NCBI GenBank assembly: GCA_964242415.1
Contig: CAXTAT010000006.1
Span: forward strand, 139,189 to 203,188
Source: DASWOJ01 sp964242415
GTDB taxonomy: Bacteria > Pseudomonadota > Alphaproteobacteria > Acetobacterales > Acetobacteraceae
Reading direction: 5' to 3'
Length of the DNA: 64,000 nucleotides
Each line of letters begins with the position of its first letter. The stretch's first letter is position 1. Positions 26,061 to 34,878 of the stretch are shown in pieces. Position numbers and translations under genes: made by a program. Below the pieces are notes generated by a model, which was not told where the DNA came from, searched no databases, and was given only the letters and a program-made list of their open reading frames with translations.

Positions 26061-27059
26061 CTACGGTAGCAGACGCGCGCCGCCGGTGCGACCCGGAGCG
26101 GACGCCTCCAAGTGGATGGCAGCCATGGGCACGCCGGCAGCCACCAGGGCGCCCTGGATGGCCCGGGCACGGGCCAGGCCGAGCGGGATCGCCGCCTCCT
26201 GGCGCTCGGGCGAACCCTCGCCATCGCCGCCGGCGAACACTTCGACGCCGCCGCCGGCCCGGCGTGCGGCCAGTTCGCGCAGGGCCGGGTCGGCGCTGTC
26301 CGGCAGGGCAGCGGACCCCTGCGCGAAGGCGATCACCGTCAGCGGGGTGGGCCGGGGCGTCGCAGGCGCGAAGGTGGTCGCCGGCAGGCCCGGCAGTTGC
26401 GGCGTGGCGGGGGCGCCGGTGGGCAGGTCTGGCAGCGGTCCCGATGCCAACGGCGCGGCCGGCGCGGCCGGCGCGTTCGATGCGGTTGCGGTTGAGGCTG
26501 GGGCAGCCTTGGATTTTGCCTGTGCTGCAGGCGCCCGGGACACCACGGGGGTTGCAGGCGGAGCCGTCGCCGCGTCCAGCGTCGCCATCGGGGCCGCCGG
26601 GGCGGTCGGCGGCGCGGCAGCCGTCTGGCGTCCAGGCGCCGCGGCCGGGGCGCCGCCCGGCGTGCCGGCGGTGGGCGCAGACGCGATCGGGTCCTGCACA
26701 GCCTGGCGCGCCGTGCGGTCCCGTTCGGCCGCCAACTGCGCGGTCAGCGCCCGGCGCACGGCGGGGTCGGTGAGGGTCGGCTTGGCCGGCACCTGGCTCA
26801 GGTTTGGATAGGGGTCGGTCGCACCGGGCGGCGGCGGGCGGCCCTCGGCGATGCGCCCGCCCTGCAGATCGTGCCACCAGTCGAGCGGGCCTTCCTGCGT
26901 CAGCTTGCTGCCGTTTGCGCGCTCGACGGCGCCGGTCACGCTCCCGGTCCCGCTGCATCCGGCCAGCAGCATTAATGGAAGCAGCGGCAACAGGATCGCC
27001 GCTTGTCGCCGGCGGCGCACGCGCCTAGCTACCTCCCCGTTGCACATCGGCTGGTTCAT
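26061..27059 (-). CDS. Lipoprotein with proline/alanine-rich linker and OmpA-like C-terminus
   Basis: A 332-residue protein. A basic N-terminus and hydrophobic segment end in the lipobox LLAGC (lipidated C35). Residues about 110-235 are low-complexity Ala/Pro/Thr, a likely envelope-spanning linker. The C-terminal 90 residues (TVIAFAQGSAALPDSADPAL and ARARAIQGALVAAGVPMAAI) look like a divergent OmpA-type peptidoglycan-binding domain. It may tether the outer membrane to the wall. The start is uncertain: GGAG abuts the ATG at 27059, and the in-frame ATG at 27047 has better spacing. It is divergent from phaC. Confidence 0.7.
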   Translation of the reverse strand: MNQPMCNGEVARRVRRRRQAAILLPLLPLMLLAGCSGTGSVTGAVERANGSKLTQEGPLDWWHDLQGGRIAEGRPPPPGATDPYPNLSQVPAKPTLTDPAVRRALTAQLAAERDRTARQAVQDPIASAPTAGTPGGAPAAAPGRQTAAAPPTAPAAPMATLDAATAPPATPVVSRAPAAQAKSKAAPASTATASNAPAAPAAPLASGPLPDLPTGAPATPQLPGLPATTFAPATPRPTPLTVIAFAQGSAALPDSADPALRELAARRAGGGVEVFAGGDGEGSPERQEAAIPLGLARARAIQGALVAAGVPMAAIHLEASAPGRTGGARLLP

Positions 27060-27141
27060 CTCCTGCTTACGCCGCCCGGGCGTGCCGCGGCAGGCCCCTG
27101 TCTAGCCCAGCAGCAGCCCCGACGAAAAGGACGCCCGCACC

Positions 27142-28965
27142 ATGGCCGAACCCGGCGCACGGACCCCACTCCCGCTCCCAGGCTTCCGCATGGGCGACCC
27201 GGCCGTGCTCAGCCGCTCCATGGCCGACATTGCGGGCCGGTCCCAACGCCTGGTGGCGGACTGGCTGAACCGCCAGTCGCACGAGCTGCCCGCCATCGAC
27301 CCGCTGAACGTCGGCAGCGCCTTCATGGAGATGACGGCGAGCCTGATGCGCGACCCGGCCAAGCTGATGCAGGCCAGCCTGGGCTTCTGGCAGGACTACA
27401 TGACGCTGTGGCAGAGTTCCACGCGACGCATGTGGGGCATGGAGGCCGCACCGGTCATCACCGCCGGCGCGGCGGACCGCCGCTTCAAGGACGGCGCCTG
27501 GAAGGAAAGCGAGGTGTTCAACTTCATCAAGCAGTCCTACCTGCTGTCGGCCCGGTATGTGCACGACATGGTAACGCAGGCGGAGGACCTGGACCCGAAA
27601 ACGGCGCAGAAGGTGGACTTCTACAGCCGCCAGTTCATCGACGCGATGAGCCCGACCAACTTCCTGCTGACCAACCCCGAGGTGCTGCGCCGCACTGCCG
27701 AGACCGGGGGCGAGAACCTGCTGCGCGGCCTGACGAACCTGCTGGGCGACCTGGAGCGCGGCCGGGGCCGGCTGACGGTGCGGATGACCGACCCGGACGC
27801 CTTCCAGGTCGGCGGCGACATCGGGGTGTCGCCGGGCAAGGTGGTGTTCCAGAACGGGCTGATGCAGTTGATCCAGTATGCGCCCAGCCCCGATGCATCA
27901 AGCACGGTCAACGTGCTGCGCCGCCCGCTGCTGATCGTGCCGCCGTGGATCAACAAGTTCTACATCCTGGACCTGCGGCCCAACAACAGCTTCGTCCGCT
28001 GGGCGGTCGGGCAGGGCCATACGGTGTTCATGGTGAGCTGGGCCAACCCGGATGAGCGGATGGCCGATCGGGGCTTCGAGGATTACATGCGGGATGGCGT
28101 GCTGGCTGCGCTGGACGCCATCGGGCAGGCGACGGGCGAGCGGGAGGTGAATGCCATCGGCTACTGCCTGGGCGGCACGCTGCTGGCGACCACGCTGGCC
28201 TGGATGGCGGCGCAGGGCGACGACCGGGTGCAGTCGGCGACGTTCTTCGTCACCATGCTGGACTTCGCCGAGGTCGGGGAACTCGGGGTGTTCATCGACG
28301 AGGAGCAGTTGCGCTCGCTGGAGGAGCGCATGGAGAAGCAGGGCTTCCTTGAGGGCCGCGACATGGCCGCCACGTTCAACATGCTGCGCGCCAACGACCT
28401 GATCTGGTCGTTTGTGGTCAACAACTACCTGATGGGCAACGAGCCGTTCCCGTTCGACCTGCTGTATTGGAATGGCGACAGCACGCGGATGCCGGCGCGG
28501 ATGCACAGCTTCTACTTGCGGCAGATGTACCAGGGCAACCTGCTGCGCGTGCCCGGGGGGCTGCGCCTGCTGGACCAGGATATCGACCTCGGGCGGGTCA
28601 CCATCCCCGCCTACTTCCTGTCCACGCGGGAGGATCATATCGCGCCGTGGATGAGCACCTACCGCGGCACGCAGTTGCTGGGCGGCGACAAGCGGTTCGT
28701 GCTGGCGGCCAGCGGGCATATCGCCGGGGTGGTAAACCCGCCGGAGGGCGGCAAGTATAGCCACTGGATCAACGGGATGCTGCCGGACAGCCCGCAGGAT
28801 TGGCTCGCCGGGGCGACGGAGATGGCTGGAAGCTGGTGGCCGGACTGGCAACGTTGGGTCGCGGCGCTGGACGCGGCGGAGGTGCCGGCGCGGGTGCCCG
28901 GCACCGGGGCGCTGCCGGCGCTGGAGGACGCGCCGGGCAGCTACGTCAGGGTGCGGGCTGGGTGA
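27142..28965 (+). CDS. phaC: Class I poly(3-hydroxyalkanoate) synthase
   Basis: A 607-residue PhaC, normal class I length. The lipase-like box GYCLGGT carries the catalytic cysteine C342. PPWINKFYILDL is at about 267-278; the general-base aspartate lies in STREDHIAPW and the histidine in ASGHIAGVVNPP. It polymerises hydroxyacyl-CoA into storage granules on the granule surface. No phaAB, phasin or phaR is adjacent. A family B element lies 45 bp downstream. Confidence 0.96.
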   Translation: MAEPGARTPLPLPGFRMGDPAVLSRSMADIAGRSQRLVADWLNRQSHELPAIDPLNVGSAFMEMTASLMRDPAKLMQASLGFWQDYMTLWQSSTRRMWGMEAAPVITAGAADRRFKDGAWKESEVFNFIKQSYLLSARYVHDMVTQAEDLDPKTAQKVDFYSRQFIDAMSPTNFLLTNPEVLRRTAETGGENLLRGLTNLLGDLERGRGRLTVRMTDPDAFQVGGDIGVSPGKVVFQNGLMQLIQYAPSPDASSTVNVLRRPLLIVPPWINKFYILDLRPNNSFVRWAVGQGHTVFMVSWANPDERMADRGFEDYMRDGVLAALDAIGQATGEREVNAIGYCLGGTLLATTLAWMAAQGDDRVQSATFFVTMLDFAEVGELGVFIDEEQLRSLEERMEKQGFLEGRDMAATFNMLRANDLIWSFVVNNYLMGNEPFPFDLLYWNGDSTRMPARMHSFYLRQMYQGNLLRVPGGLRLLDQDIDLGRVTIPAYFLSTREDHIAPWMSTYRGTQLLGGDKRFVLAASGHIAGVVNPPEGGKYSHWINGMLPDSPQDWLAGATEMAGSWWPDWQRWVAALDAAEVPARVPGTGALPALEDAPGSYVRVRAG

Positions 28966-29009
28966 CGGGGGGGCGGGCATTTTCTCATCGTGTGAGGACG
29001 CTGCCTGCA

Positions 29010-29153
29010 CCCTATCCCGGAGAGAGAGGGCCGGGGTGAGGGGGGCCGCACGAGCCGGACCTCTGTTCATTGAAGACCATGCTTCGCTCCTTCACCAGGA
29101 CACCCAGCGCTCGCCGCTTCCCTCACCCCGGCCCTCTCCCGGAGGGGGAGGGA
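29010..29153. repeat. Family B nested inverted-repeat element, copy 2
   Basis: The left arm CCCGGAGAGAGAGGGCCGGG and the right arm CCCTCACCCCGGCCCTCTCC, then CGGAGGGGGAGGG. It lies between the convergent ends of phaC and the 29166 lipoprotein gene. This is the only family B copy in the window not between divergent genes. Confidence 0.8.
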
Positions 29154-29165
29154 GCAGGCAAGCGG

Positions 29166-29750
29166 CTATAATTGGGTGTCCATGCCGCCGTCGAGCAGCT
29201 CGTTGGCGGCGTTCGTTGTGGCGATGTTGGCCGTGCTCAGGAATGGCAGGTTGCTCAGCCGGGCCAGCACCTCGTCTGGCGGCGTGGTGAAGGTCGGCCC
29301 GGACAGCGCCGCCAGCGCAGCCGCCCGGTTGTTGTCAGCCAGGGCATTGCCGGCAGCGGTCAGGTGATCGATCACGGCCTGGGACGGCGTGCCCAGCGGG
29401 ATGCCCAGCGCCGCCCGCGCGTCCTGCCGGGCTTGCAGCAACTGCTCCTGGGTCGGCGCCGAGAGGACGGACCAGCGTGCGCTGGCGTAGAACTGGCCGG
29501 CGATGTAGTCGAGCGACGCCACCGCCCGCGCCGCCTCGACCGGGCGGCCATAGGTGCGGTTCGAGTCCGCGAACGCCCACGCCGCCAGGTTGGCCGCCGC
29601 CGCGTCCGGATCGGGGCCGGAGCCTAGCTGAGCCGCAGTCAGCCGGCCGTAGTCGGGAATAACGGGTGGCATGGTCCCGCAGGCAGCCGGCACCAGGAGC
29701 GCGGAAAGCAGGACGGCGTGGCGGAACACGGTGGGGCCTCGCTGGGACAT
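29166..29750 (-). CDS. Hypothetical lipoprotein
   Basis: A 194-residue protein. The signal peptide ends in the lipobox VPAACG (cysteine near residue 24). The rest is mainly alpha-helical and Ala-rich (ALADNNRAAALAALSGPTFT). I recognise no domain. The ATG lies five bases past the stop of the gamma carbonic anhydrase gene, so it belongs to the same transcription unit. It probably faces the periplasm from the outer or inner membrane. Confidence 0.7.
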   Translation of the reverse strand: MSQRGPTVFRHAVLLSALLVPAACGTMPPVIPDYGRLTAAQLGSGPDPDAAAANLAAWAFADSNRTYGRPVEAARAVASLDYIAGQFYASARWSVLSAPTQEQLLQARQDARAALGIPLGTPSQAVIDHLTAAGNALADNNRAAALAALSGPTFTTPPDEVLARLSNLPFLSTANIATTNAANELLDGGMDTQL

Positions 29751-29755
29751 GCCGT

Positions 29756-30298
29756 CTAATCTATGGCGCGCAGTCCCGTACGGAAGCGGGCGGCACGATC
29801 CCGGTAATGCACGGCCGTCTGATCGCGCTCCGCCTGCTCCCCGGCCGGCATGTCGCGCAGTTTGCGGGCGGGGACGCCGGCCCATAGCTCGCCGCGGCCG
29901 ATGCGCTTGCCCGGCGTCAGCAGGGCGCCGGCGGCCAGCATGCCGCCCTCCTCGATCACTGCGCCGTCCAGCACCGTGGCGCCCATGCCGACGAAGGCGC
30001 GGTCGTGCAGGGTGCAGGCGTGGACGATGGCGGCGTGGCCGATGGTGACGTTGGCACCGATGGTGCAGGCCCACTCGGCGCCGGGGTTGACGTGGACGAC
30101 CGTGCCGTCCTGCACGTTGCTGCCGGGTCCGACGGTGATGCGGTTGGTGTCGCCGCGCAGCACGCAGCCGAACCACACGCTGGACCCGGCGCCGAGCCGC
30201 ACGTCGCCGATCACCGCGGCGGTCGGCGCCACCCAGGCGTCCGGCGCCACCTGCGGCGACACGCCGTCCAGGGAGAACAGCGGGCCGTTACCCGGCAT
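29756..30298 (-). CDS. Gamma-class carbonic anhydrase family protein
   Basis: A 180-residue left-handed beta-helix protein with hexapeptide repeats (VIGDVRLGAGSSVWFGCVLR; ITVGPGSNVQDGTVVH). Histidines for metal binding are visible in VVHVN, TIGHAAIVHACTLH. This is the YrdA/PaaY/CaiE group, some of which hydrate CO2 and some hydrolyse thioesters; the activity here is uncertain. Its start overlaps the end of argC by 11 bp. Confidence 0.88.
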   Translation of the reverse strand: MPGNGPLFSLDGVSPQVAPDAWVAPTAAVIGDVRLGAGSSVWFGCVLRGDTNRITVGPGSNVQDGTVVHVNPGAEWACTIGANVTIGHAAIVHACTLHDRAFVGMGATVLDGAVIEEGGMLAAGALLTPGKRIGRGELWAGVPARKLRDMPAGEQAERDQTAVHYRDRAARFRTGLRAID

Positions 30299-31241
30299 GG
30301 GCCATCTCCTGCACGGCGGGCTGGTCCAGGCCCAGCATCAGGCGGATGTTCTGCACCGCTGCGCCGGACGCGCCCTTGCCGAGGTTGTCCAGCCGGGCGA
30401 CCAGCAGGGCATGGCCCGCGGCCTCGTGCCCGAACACGCGCAGCTCCATAAGGTCGGTGTCGTTCAGTGCGGTCGGCTCCAGGCTGCCGGTGCCGGCGAT
30501 GGGCGGCACCCGGATCAGGGTGCTGCCGGCGTAGCGGTCGGCCAGGGCGGCGTGCAGGTCGGCCAGCGTCGGGCGGCCCGGCAAGGTGTCCAGGTGCAGC
30601 GGCACCGAGACCAGCATGCCCTGACGGGTGTGCGCGACGGAGGGGACGAAGATCGGGCGGCGGGTCAGCCGGGCGTACTGCTGGAGTTCCGCGACGTGCT
30701 TGTGTTCGAGGCCCAGGGCATACAGCTCGAAGGCTGGGCCGCCGGTGGCCTCATGCGCCTCGATCATGGCCTTACCGCCGCCGGAGTAGCCGCTGACGGC
30801 GTTGACCGACACCGGGTGCGAGGGGTCGAGCAGCCCGGCGTCCACGAGCGGGCGCAGCAGGGCAATGGCGCCGGTCGGGTAGCAGCCAGGGTTGGCGACG
30901 CGGGCCGACTTGGCGATGCGGAGGGGCTGGTCGGGTGCGAGTTCCGGGAAGCCGTAGGCCCAGTCGGGGTCGCAGCGGTGGGCGGTGCTCGCGTCCAGCA
31001 GCTTGGGCGCCTGGTTGCCGAGGCCGGCGACCAGGGCCACGCTTTCCTTCGCAGCGGCGTCGGGCAGGCACAAGACGACCAGTTCCACGGAGGCCATCAT
31101 GTCGCGCCGGGCCTGGGCGTCCTTGCGGTGCGCCGGGTCGATGCTGTGCAGGGCCACGCCGGGCACCGCGGCCAGGCGGTCGCGGATGCCGAGGCCGGTG
31201 GTGCCGGCTTCTCCGTCGATGAACACGGTCCTGTCAGGCAT
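30288..31241 (-). CDS. argC: N-acetyl-gamma-glutamyl-phosphate reductase (type 2)
   Basis: A 317-residue enzyme of arginine biosynthesis. The N-terminal FIDGEAGTTGLGIRDRL and the nucleophile C120 in VANPGCYPTGAI identify the short type 2 ArgC, as does SGYSGGGKAM. It uses NADPH to reduce N-acetylglutamyl phosphate. It is downstream of rpsI with a terminator between (31277-31311), followed by the carbonic-anhydrase-like gene with overlap. The order rplM-rpsI-argC is common in alphaproteobacteria. Confidence 0.94.
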   Translation of the reverse strand: MPDRTVFIDGEAGTTGLGIRDRLAAVPGVALHSIDPAHRKDAQARRDMMASVELVVLCLPDAAAKESVALVAGLGNQAPKLLDASTAHRCDPDWAYGFPELAPDQPLRIAKSARVANPGCYPTGAIALLRPLVDAGLLDPSHPVSVNAVSGYSGGGKAMIEAHEATGGPAFELYALGLEHKHVAELQQYARLTRRPIFVPSVAHTRQGMLVSVPLHLDTLPGRPTLADLHAALADRYAGSTLIRVPPIAGTGSLEPTALNDTDLMELRVFGHEAAGHALLVARLDNLGKGASGAAVQNIRLMLGLDQPAVQEMAHAG

Positions 31242-31276
31242 GGCTAACCTCTTTGGCGTGGATAGGGGGCAACGAA

Positions 31277-31311
31277 AAAGGGGGCGGCCCTGTGCGGACC
31301 GCCCCCCTTCA
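31277..31311 (-). terminator. Rho-independent terminator after rpsI
   Basis: On the minus strand a GC-rich stem (GGGGGCGGTCC with GGGCCGCCCCC, loop GCACA) is followed by CTTTTTCG. It lies 22 bp past the rpsI stop and 36 bp before the argC start, so it should end most ribosomal-protein transcripts before argC. Confidence 0.8.
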
Positions 31312-31332
31312 TAAGCACTTGGGTGTGACGGT

Positions 31333-31857
31333 TTACCGCTTGCTGAACTGGAAGCTGCGTCGGGCCTTGGCGCGGCCGTACTTCTTGCGCTCGACCACGC
31401 GGCTGTCGCGGGTGAGGAAGCCCGCGAGCTTCAAGACGCCGCGCAGCTCGGGCTCATAGTACGTGAGGGCGCGGCTGATGCCGTGGCGCAACGCGCCAGC
31501 CTGGCCGGATAGGCCGCCGCCGTTGCAGGTGCACATCACGTCGAACTGGTTGTAGCGGTCGGTGACCAGGAACGGCTGGGCCAGCAGCATCCGCAGCACG
31601 GGGCGAGCGAAGTACTGGGTGACGCGCTTGCCGTTGACGGTGATCTCGCCCTTGCCGGGCTTGATCCACACGCGGGCGATGGCGTTCTTGCGGCGGCCGG
31701 TGGCGTAGCTGCGGCCCAGCGCGTCGCGCTTGGCCTCGCGGACGGGCTTGTCGCTGGTGACCAGCGCGGAGGCGACGGCGAGGTCCTTGAGGTCGGCGAG
31801 GGTGCGGGTCTGCTCGGCGGGGGCGGCCGGGGGCAGGTCGTCCAGGGTGTCGGACAT
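31333..31857 (-). CDS. rpsI: 30S ribosomal protein S9
   Basis: A 174-residue S9. The core begins at YATGRRKNAIARVWIKPG. GGGLSGQAGALRHGISRALT is typical, and the C-terminus KKYGRAKARRSFQFSKR reaches the ribosomal P site. The N-terminus has an acidic extension of about 45 residues common in this class. It starts four bases after the rplM stop. Confidence 0.97.
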   Translation of the reverse strand: MSDTLDDLPPAAPAEQTRTLADLKDLAVASALVTSDKPVREAKRDALGRSYATGRRKNAIARVWIKPGKGEITVNGKRVTQYFARPVLRMLLAQPFLVTDRYNQFDVMCTCNGGGLSGQAGALRHGISRALTYYEPELRGVLKLAGFLTRDSRVVERKKYGRAKARRSFQFSKR

Positions 31858-31861
31858 GCGG

Positions 31862-32329
31862 CTAGACCCTCTTGTTCTTGGCGTTCATGGCGGCGACGTC
31901 GAGCGGCTTCGGCTGCTGGCCGTCATGCGGGTGGGTGGCGCCGGCGTAGATGTGCAGGTGCTTCATCTGCTTCCGCTGCAGGGGGCCGCGGGTGATCATG
32001 CGCTCGACGGCCTTTTCGATGACGCGCTCGGGGTGGGCGCTTTCGAGGCGGCTGCGGATGGTGCGGCCCTTGATGCCGCCGGGGAAGCCGGTGTGGTAAT
32101 AGAACACCGACTGGTCGGCCTTGTTGCCGGTGACGCGGACCTTTTCGGCGTTGATCACGACGATATTGTCGCCGCAATCGACATGCGGGGTGAACTGCGG
32201 CTTGTGCTTGCCGCGCAGGCGCTGGGCGATGATAGCGGCGAGGCGTCCGAGCACGAGGCCGTCGGCGTCGATGACGGTCCAGGCCTTGTTCACCTCGGCC
32301 GGCTTGAGGGAGATGGTGGTCTTCTGCAT
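31862..32329 (-). CDS. rplM: 50S ribosomal protein L13
   Basis: A 155-residue L13 with the usual marks: WTVIDADGLVLGRLAA, GDNIVVINAEKVRVTGNK, YYHTGFPGGIKGRTI and the C-terminal YAGATHPHDGQQPK. First gene of the rplM-rpsI unit. The promoter must lie in 32330-32500. Start ATG at 32329, chosen by family length. Confidence 0.97.
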   Translation of the reverse strand: MQKTTISLKPAEVNKAWTVIDADGLVLGRLAAIIAQRLRGKHKPQFTPHVDCGDNIVVINAEKVRVTGNKADQSVFYYHTGFPGGIKGRTIRSRLESAHPERVIEKAVERMITRGPLQRKQMKHLHIYAGATHPHDGQQPKPLDVAAMNAKNKRV

Positions 32330-32845
32330 GGTTCCAATTCCAGGGCTGCGCGCGGTTTGGGGGAAAGAGGGTGCGATGTCAAGGGTTTTGGGGTGTGGTA
32401 TGGGAATACCACATGGGTGCGGGGCTGTTGCGGGCCGGGGGGTTGCCCGGCGTGGGGCGTAGTCTTGGCTCCTCGCTGAACCGCGGTCGTTGCGCGCCGC
32501 GCGTGCGGCTTGGCGACCTGGGGGTGGTGCAGGGTGATCGCGCATGATCTTGGGGTTGCAGTGGCTTGGCTCCCTCTCCCTCCGGGAGAGGGTTGGGGTG
32601 AGGGAGGCCGGGAGGGCCAAGTCCCGCCAGATTGAGAGGGGCTTCGGTACTTTGACAGGCGAGCTGGGCCCTTGCGGCCTCCCTCACCCCGGCCCTCTCC
32701 CGGAGGGAGAGGGAGAAGCAGCGGGTGCCGTTTTTGGGTTGGGTGGGTTTGCTCTGGGGGAGGTGGGCGCGGTCCTGGCGGTCCTGGATTGCGGCGGCGT
32801 AAGCGCCCCCTGCAATCGCGGTCGGGGTCCCTGTGGTGGCGGCCC
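32330..32845. other. Non-coding region between divergent rplM and an epimerase-like gene
   Basis: About 515 bp. It holds family B copy 3 (32571-32715). The part next to rplM (about 32340-32420) is less GC-rich and should carry the ribosomal operon promoter. I see no further gene. Confidence 0.5.
32571..32715. repeat. Family B nested inverted-repeat element, copy 3
   Basis: The left arm TCCCTCTCCCTCCGGGAGAG, then GGTTGGGGTGAGGGA; the right arm TCCCTCACCCCGGCCCTCTC, then CCGGAGGGAGAGGGA. Both arms are intact with a 75-bp spacer. It lies between divergent genes. Confidence 0.88.
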
Positions 32846-33703
32846 GTGGACGTGACGGCCCACATCATCGGAGCGAGTGGCCGGTCTGGTGCGGCGTTGT
32901 GCCGGTCCCTGCTGGCGGACGGGCTGCCCTGGGTGCCCGTGGTGCGGAGCGCCGAACGCTGGGCCGCGACCGGGCTGCCCGGGGCGGCGCGCGTGGCCGA
33001 CCTGACCGGCGCCGGGCTGGCTGCCGCACTGGGGGATGCGCGCCTGGTCGTGTCGTGCGCGCATGCCCGGCACATCCCTGCCATCCTGGCCGTCTCTCCC
33101 CAGGCGGAACGCTTCGTGTTCCTGGGCAGCACCCGCCGCTTCACGCAGTGGCCCGACGCGCATGGCACCGGCGTGCAGGCCGGGGAGGCTGCCCTGCGCG
33201 CCTCAGGCCGGGCCGGGGTGATCCTGCATCCCACCATGATCTACGGTGCCGCCGGGGAGGACAACGTGCAGCGCCTGGCCGCCCTGCTGCGCCGCCTGCC
33301 CCTGGTGCCGTTGCCCGGCGGCGGGCGCGCCCTGGTGCAGCCGGTCCATCAGTCCGATGTGACCCGCAGCCTGCGCGCCGCGATGGAGGCCGCCTGGGCC
33401 GGTCCGCACGCCCTGGTGGTCGCCGGGCCGGACGCCCTGCCCTATGCCGGGTTCGTCCGCGCCGTGGCCGCTGCCGCCGGGCTGGGGCGGCCGCGCATCG
33501 TGTCCATTCCCGCTGGCCTGCTGCGTGCGTTGGCGCCGCTGACGCGGTTGCCCGGGCTGCCCCGCATCCGCGCCGATGAAATCCGCCGCCTGGGCGAGGA
33601 CAAGGCTTTCCCCATCGGCGACATGCGGCGCATGTTGGGCATCGACCCCCTTCCGCTGGCCGCCGGCCTGGCGTTGACGTTTAGGACACCCCCATGCCCG
33701 TGA
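32846..33703 (+). CDS. NAD(P)-binding SDR/NmrA-like protein
   Basis: About 285 residues. A Rossmann start THIIGASG-type (VTAHIIGASGRSGAAL) is near the N-terminus; FVFLGSTRRF, GVILHPTMIYGAAGEDN and a C-terminal part similar to complex I 39-kDa/SDR_a5 proteins follow. The tyrosine in TMIYGA occupies the usual catalytic region. Starts are GTG at 32846 or 32852; no ATG fits, and translation upstream runs into the family B repeat. It overlaps the M20 hydrolase gene by 10 bp, so both are probably co-translated. Substrate unknown. Confidence 0.75.
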   Translation: MDVTAHIIGASGRSGAALCRSLLADGLPWVPVVRSAERWAATGLPGAARVADLTGAGLAAALGDARLVVSCAHARHIPAILAVSPQAERFVFLGSTRRFTQWPDAHGTGVQAGEAALRASGRAGVILHPTMIYGAAGEDNVQRLAALLRRLPLVPLPGGGRALVQPVHQSDVTRSLRAAMEAAWAGPHALVVAGPDALPYAGFVRAVAAAAGLGRPRIVSIPAGLLRALAPLTRLPGLPRIRADEIRRLGEDKAFPIGDMRRMLGIDPLPLAAGLALTFRTPPCP

Positions 33704-34878
33704 TCAACCGCATCGCCGCCTTTCATGACGAGATGACCGCCTGGCGGCGCGACCTGCACCAGCACCCGGAGCTGGCGTTGCAGGAGCATCGGACGTCGCG
33801 GGTCGTGCAGGACCTGTTGCGGGGGTTCGGGGTCGATGAGGTGCATGCCGGGCTGGCCGGCACCGGCGTTGTCGGCGTGATCCGCGGCAGTGCGCCGGGC
33901 GATGGGCCGGCGGACGCGATTGGGCTGCGCGCCGATATGGACGCCCTGCCGATTGAGGAGGAGACCGGCGCGGCCTATGCCAGCCAGACCCCCGGCGTCA
34001 TGCACGCCTGCGGTCATGACGGGCACACGGCTATGCTGCTGGGGGCTGCGAAGTACCTGGCCGAGACGCGCAGCTTCGCCGGCACCGTCCACGTGATCTT
34101 CCAGCCTGCCGAGGAGAACGGCGGGGGTGGCGGCATTATGGTGCGGGAGGGCCTGTTCGAGCGGTTCCCGATGCGCCAGGTGTTCGGGATGCACAACTGG
34201 CCGGCCCTGCCGGAGGGCGTGTTCGCCTGGCGTGATGGGCCCGTGATGGCCGCCGTGGCCGACATCGAGATCACCGTCACCGGGCGCGGGGCGCATGGGG
34301 CGCAGCCGCACATGGGGGTCGATCCCGTGGTGGTCAGCGCGGCCATCGTGCAGGCGCTGCAGAGCATCGTCTCGCGCACCGTGGAGCCGGTGGAGGCTGG
34401 GGTCGTCACCATCGGCAGCATCCAGGGCGGGCATATCTACAACGTCATTCCGGAGACCGTGCGGATGCTGGGCACCGCGCGCTGGTTCAGCCCGGTGGTG
34501 GGGGACCTGCTGGAGGCTGGGGTACGGCGGCTGGCGGAGGGCATCGCCGCCGGGTTCGGGGCGGCGGCGGATGTGGTGTTCCGGCGGACCTATCCGGCGA
34601 CGGTCAATGATTCGGCGGCGATGGCGCTGGCTCGGCACGCGGCGGTGACGGTGCAGGGGGAGGACGCGGTGCGGCACATGGACAAGCCGACCATGGGCGG
34701 GGAGGATTTCAGCTTTATGCTGAATGCCAAGCAGGGGGCGTATATCATGCTTGGGGCGCGGCGGGGGCCGGAGGATGCGATGGTGCATCATCCTCGGTAT
34801 GACTTCAATGATGCGATCTTGCCGGTGGGGGCTTCTTATTGGGCTACGCTGGCGGAGGAGTTGTTGCCGCGGGGGTGA
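33694..34878 (+). CDS. M20 family metal-dependent amidohydrolase (hippurate hydrolase-like)
   Basis: A 394-residue M20D peptidase/amidohydrolase. Metal ligands are in GVMHACGHDGHTAMLLGAAK (C106, H108), FQPAEENGGGG (the EE pair), MHNWPALP, and the C-terminal GGEDFSFML. It typically removes acyl groups from amino acids (hippurate, N-acetyl amino acids, IAA conjugates). The start overlaps the upstream SDR gene. The stop overlaps the ATG of a foreign-looking gene (TGATG). Confidence 0.93.
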   Translation: MPVINRIAAFHDEMTAWRRDLHQHPELALQEHRTSRVVQDLLRGFGVDEVHAGLAGTGVVGVIRGSAPGDGPADAIGLRADMDALPIEEETGAAYASQTPGVMHACGHDGHTAMLLGAAKYLAETRSFAGTVHVIFQPAEENGGGGGIMVREGLFERFPMRQVFGMHNWPALPEGVFAWRDGPVMAAVADIEITVTGRGAHGAQPHMGVDPVVVSAAIVQALQSIVSRTVEPVEAGVVTIGSIQGGHIYNVIPETVRMLGTARWFSPVVGDLLEAGVRRLAEGIAAGFGAAADVVFRRTYPATVNDSAAMALARHAAVTVQGEDAVRHMDKPTMGGEDFSFMLNAKQGAYIMLGARRGPEDAMVHHPRYDFNDAILPVGASYWATLAEELLPRG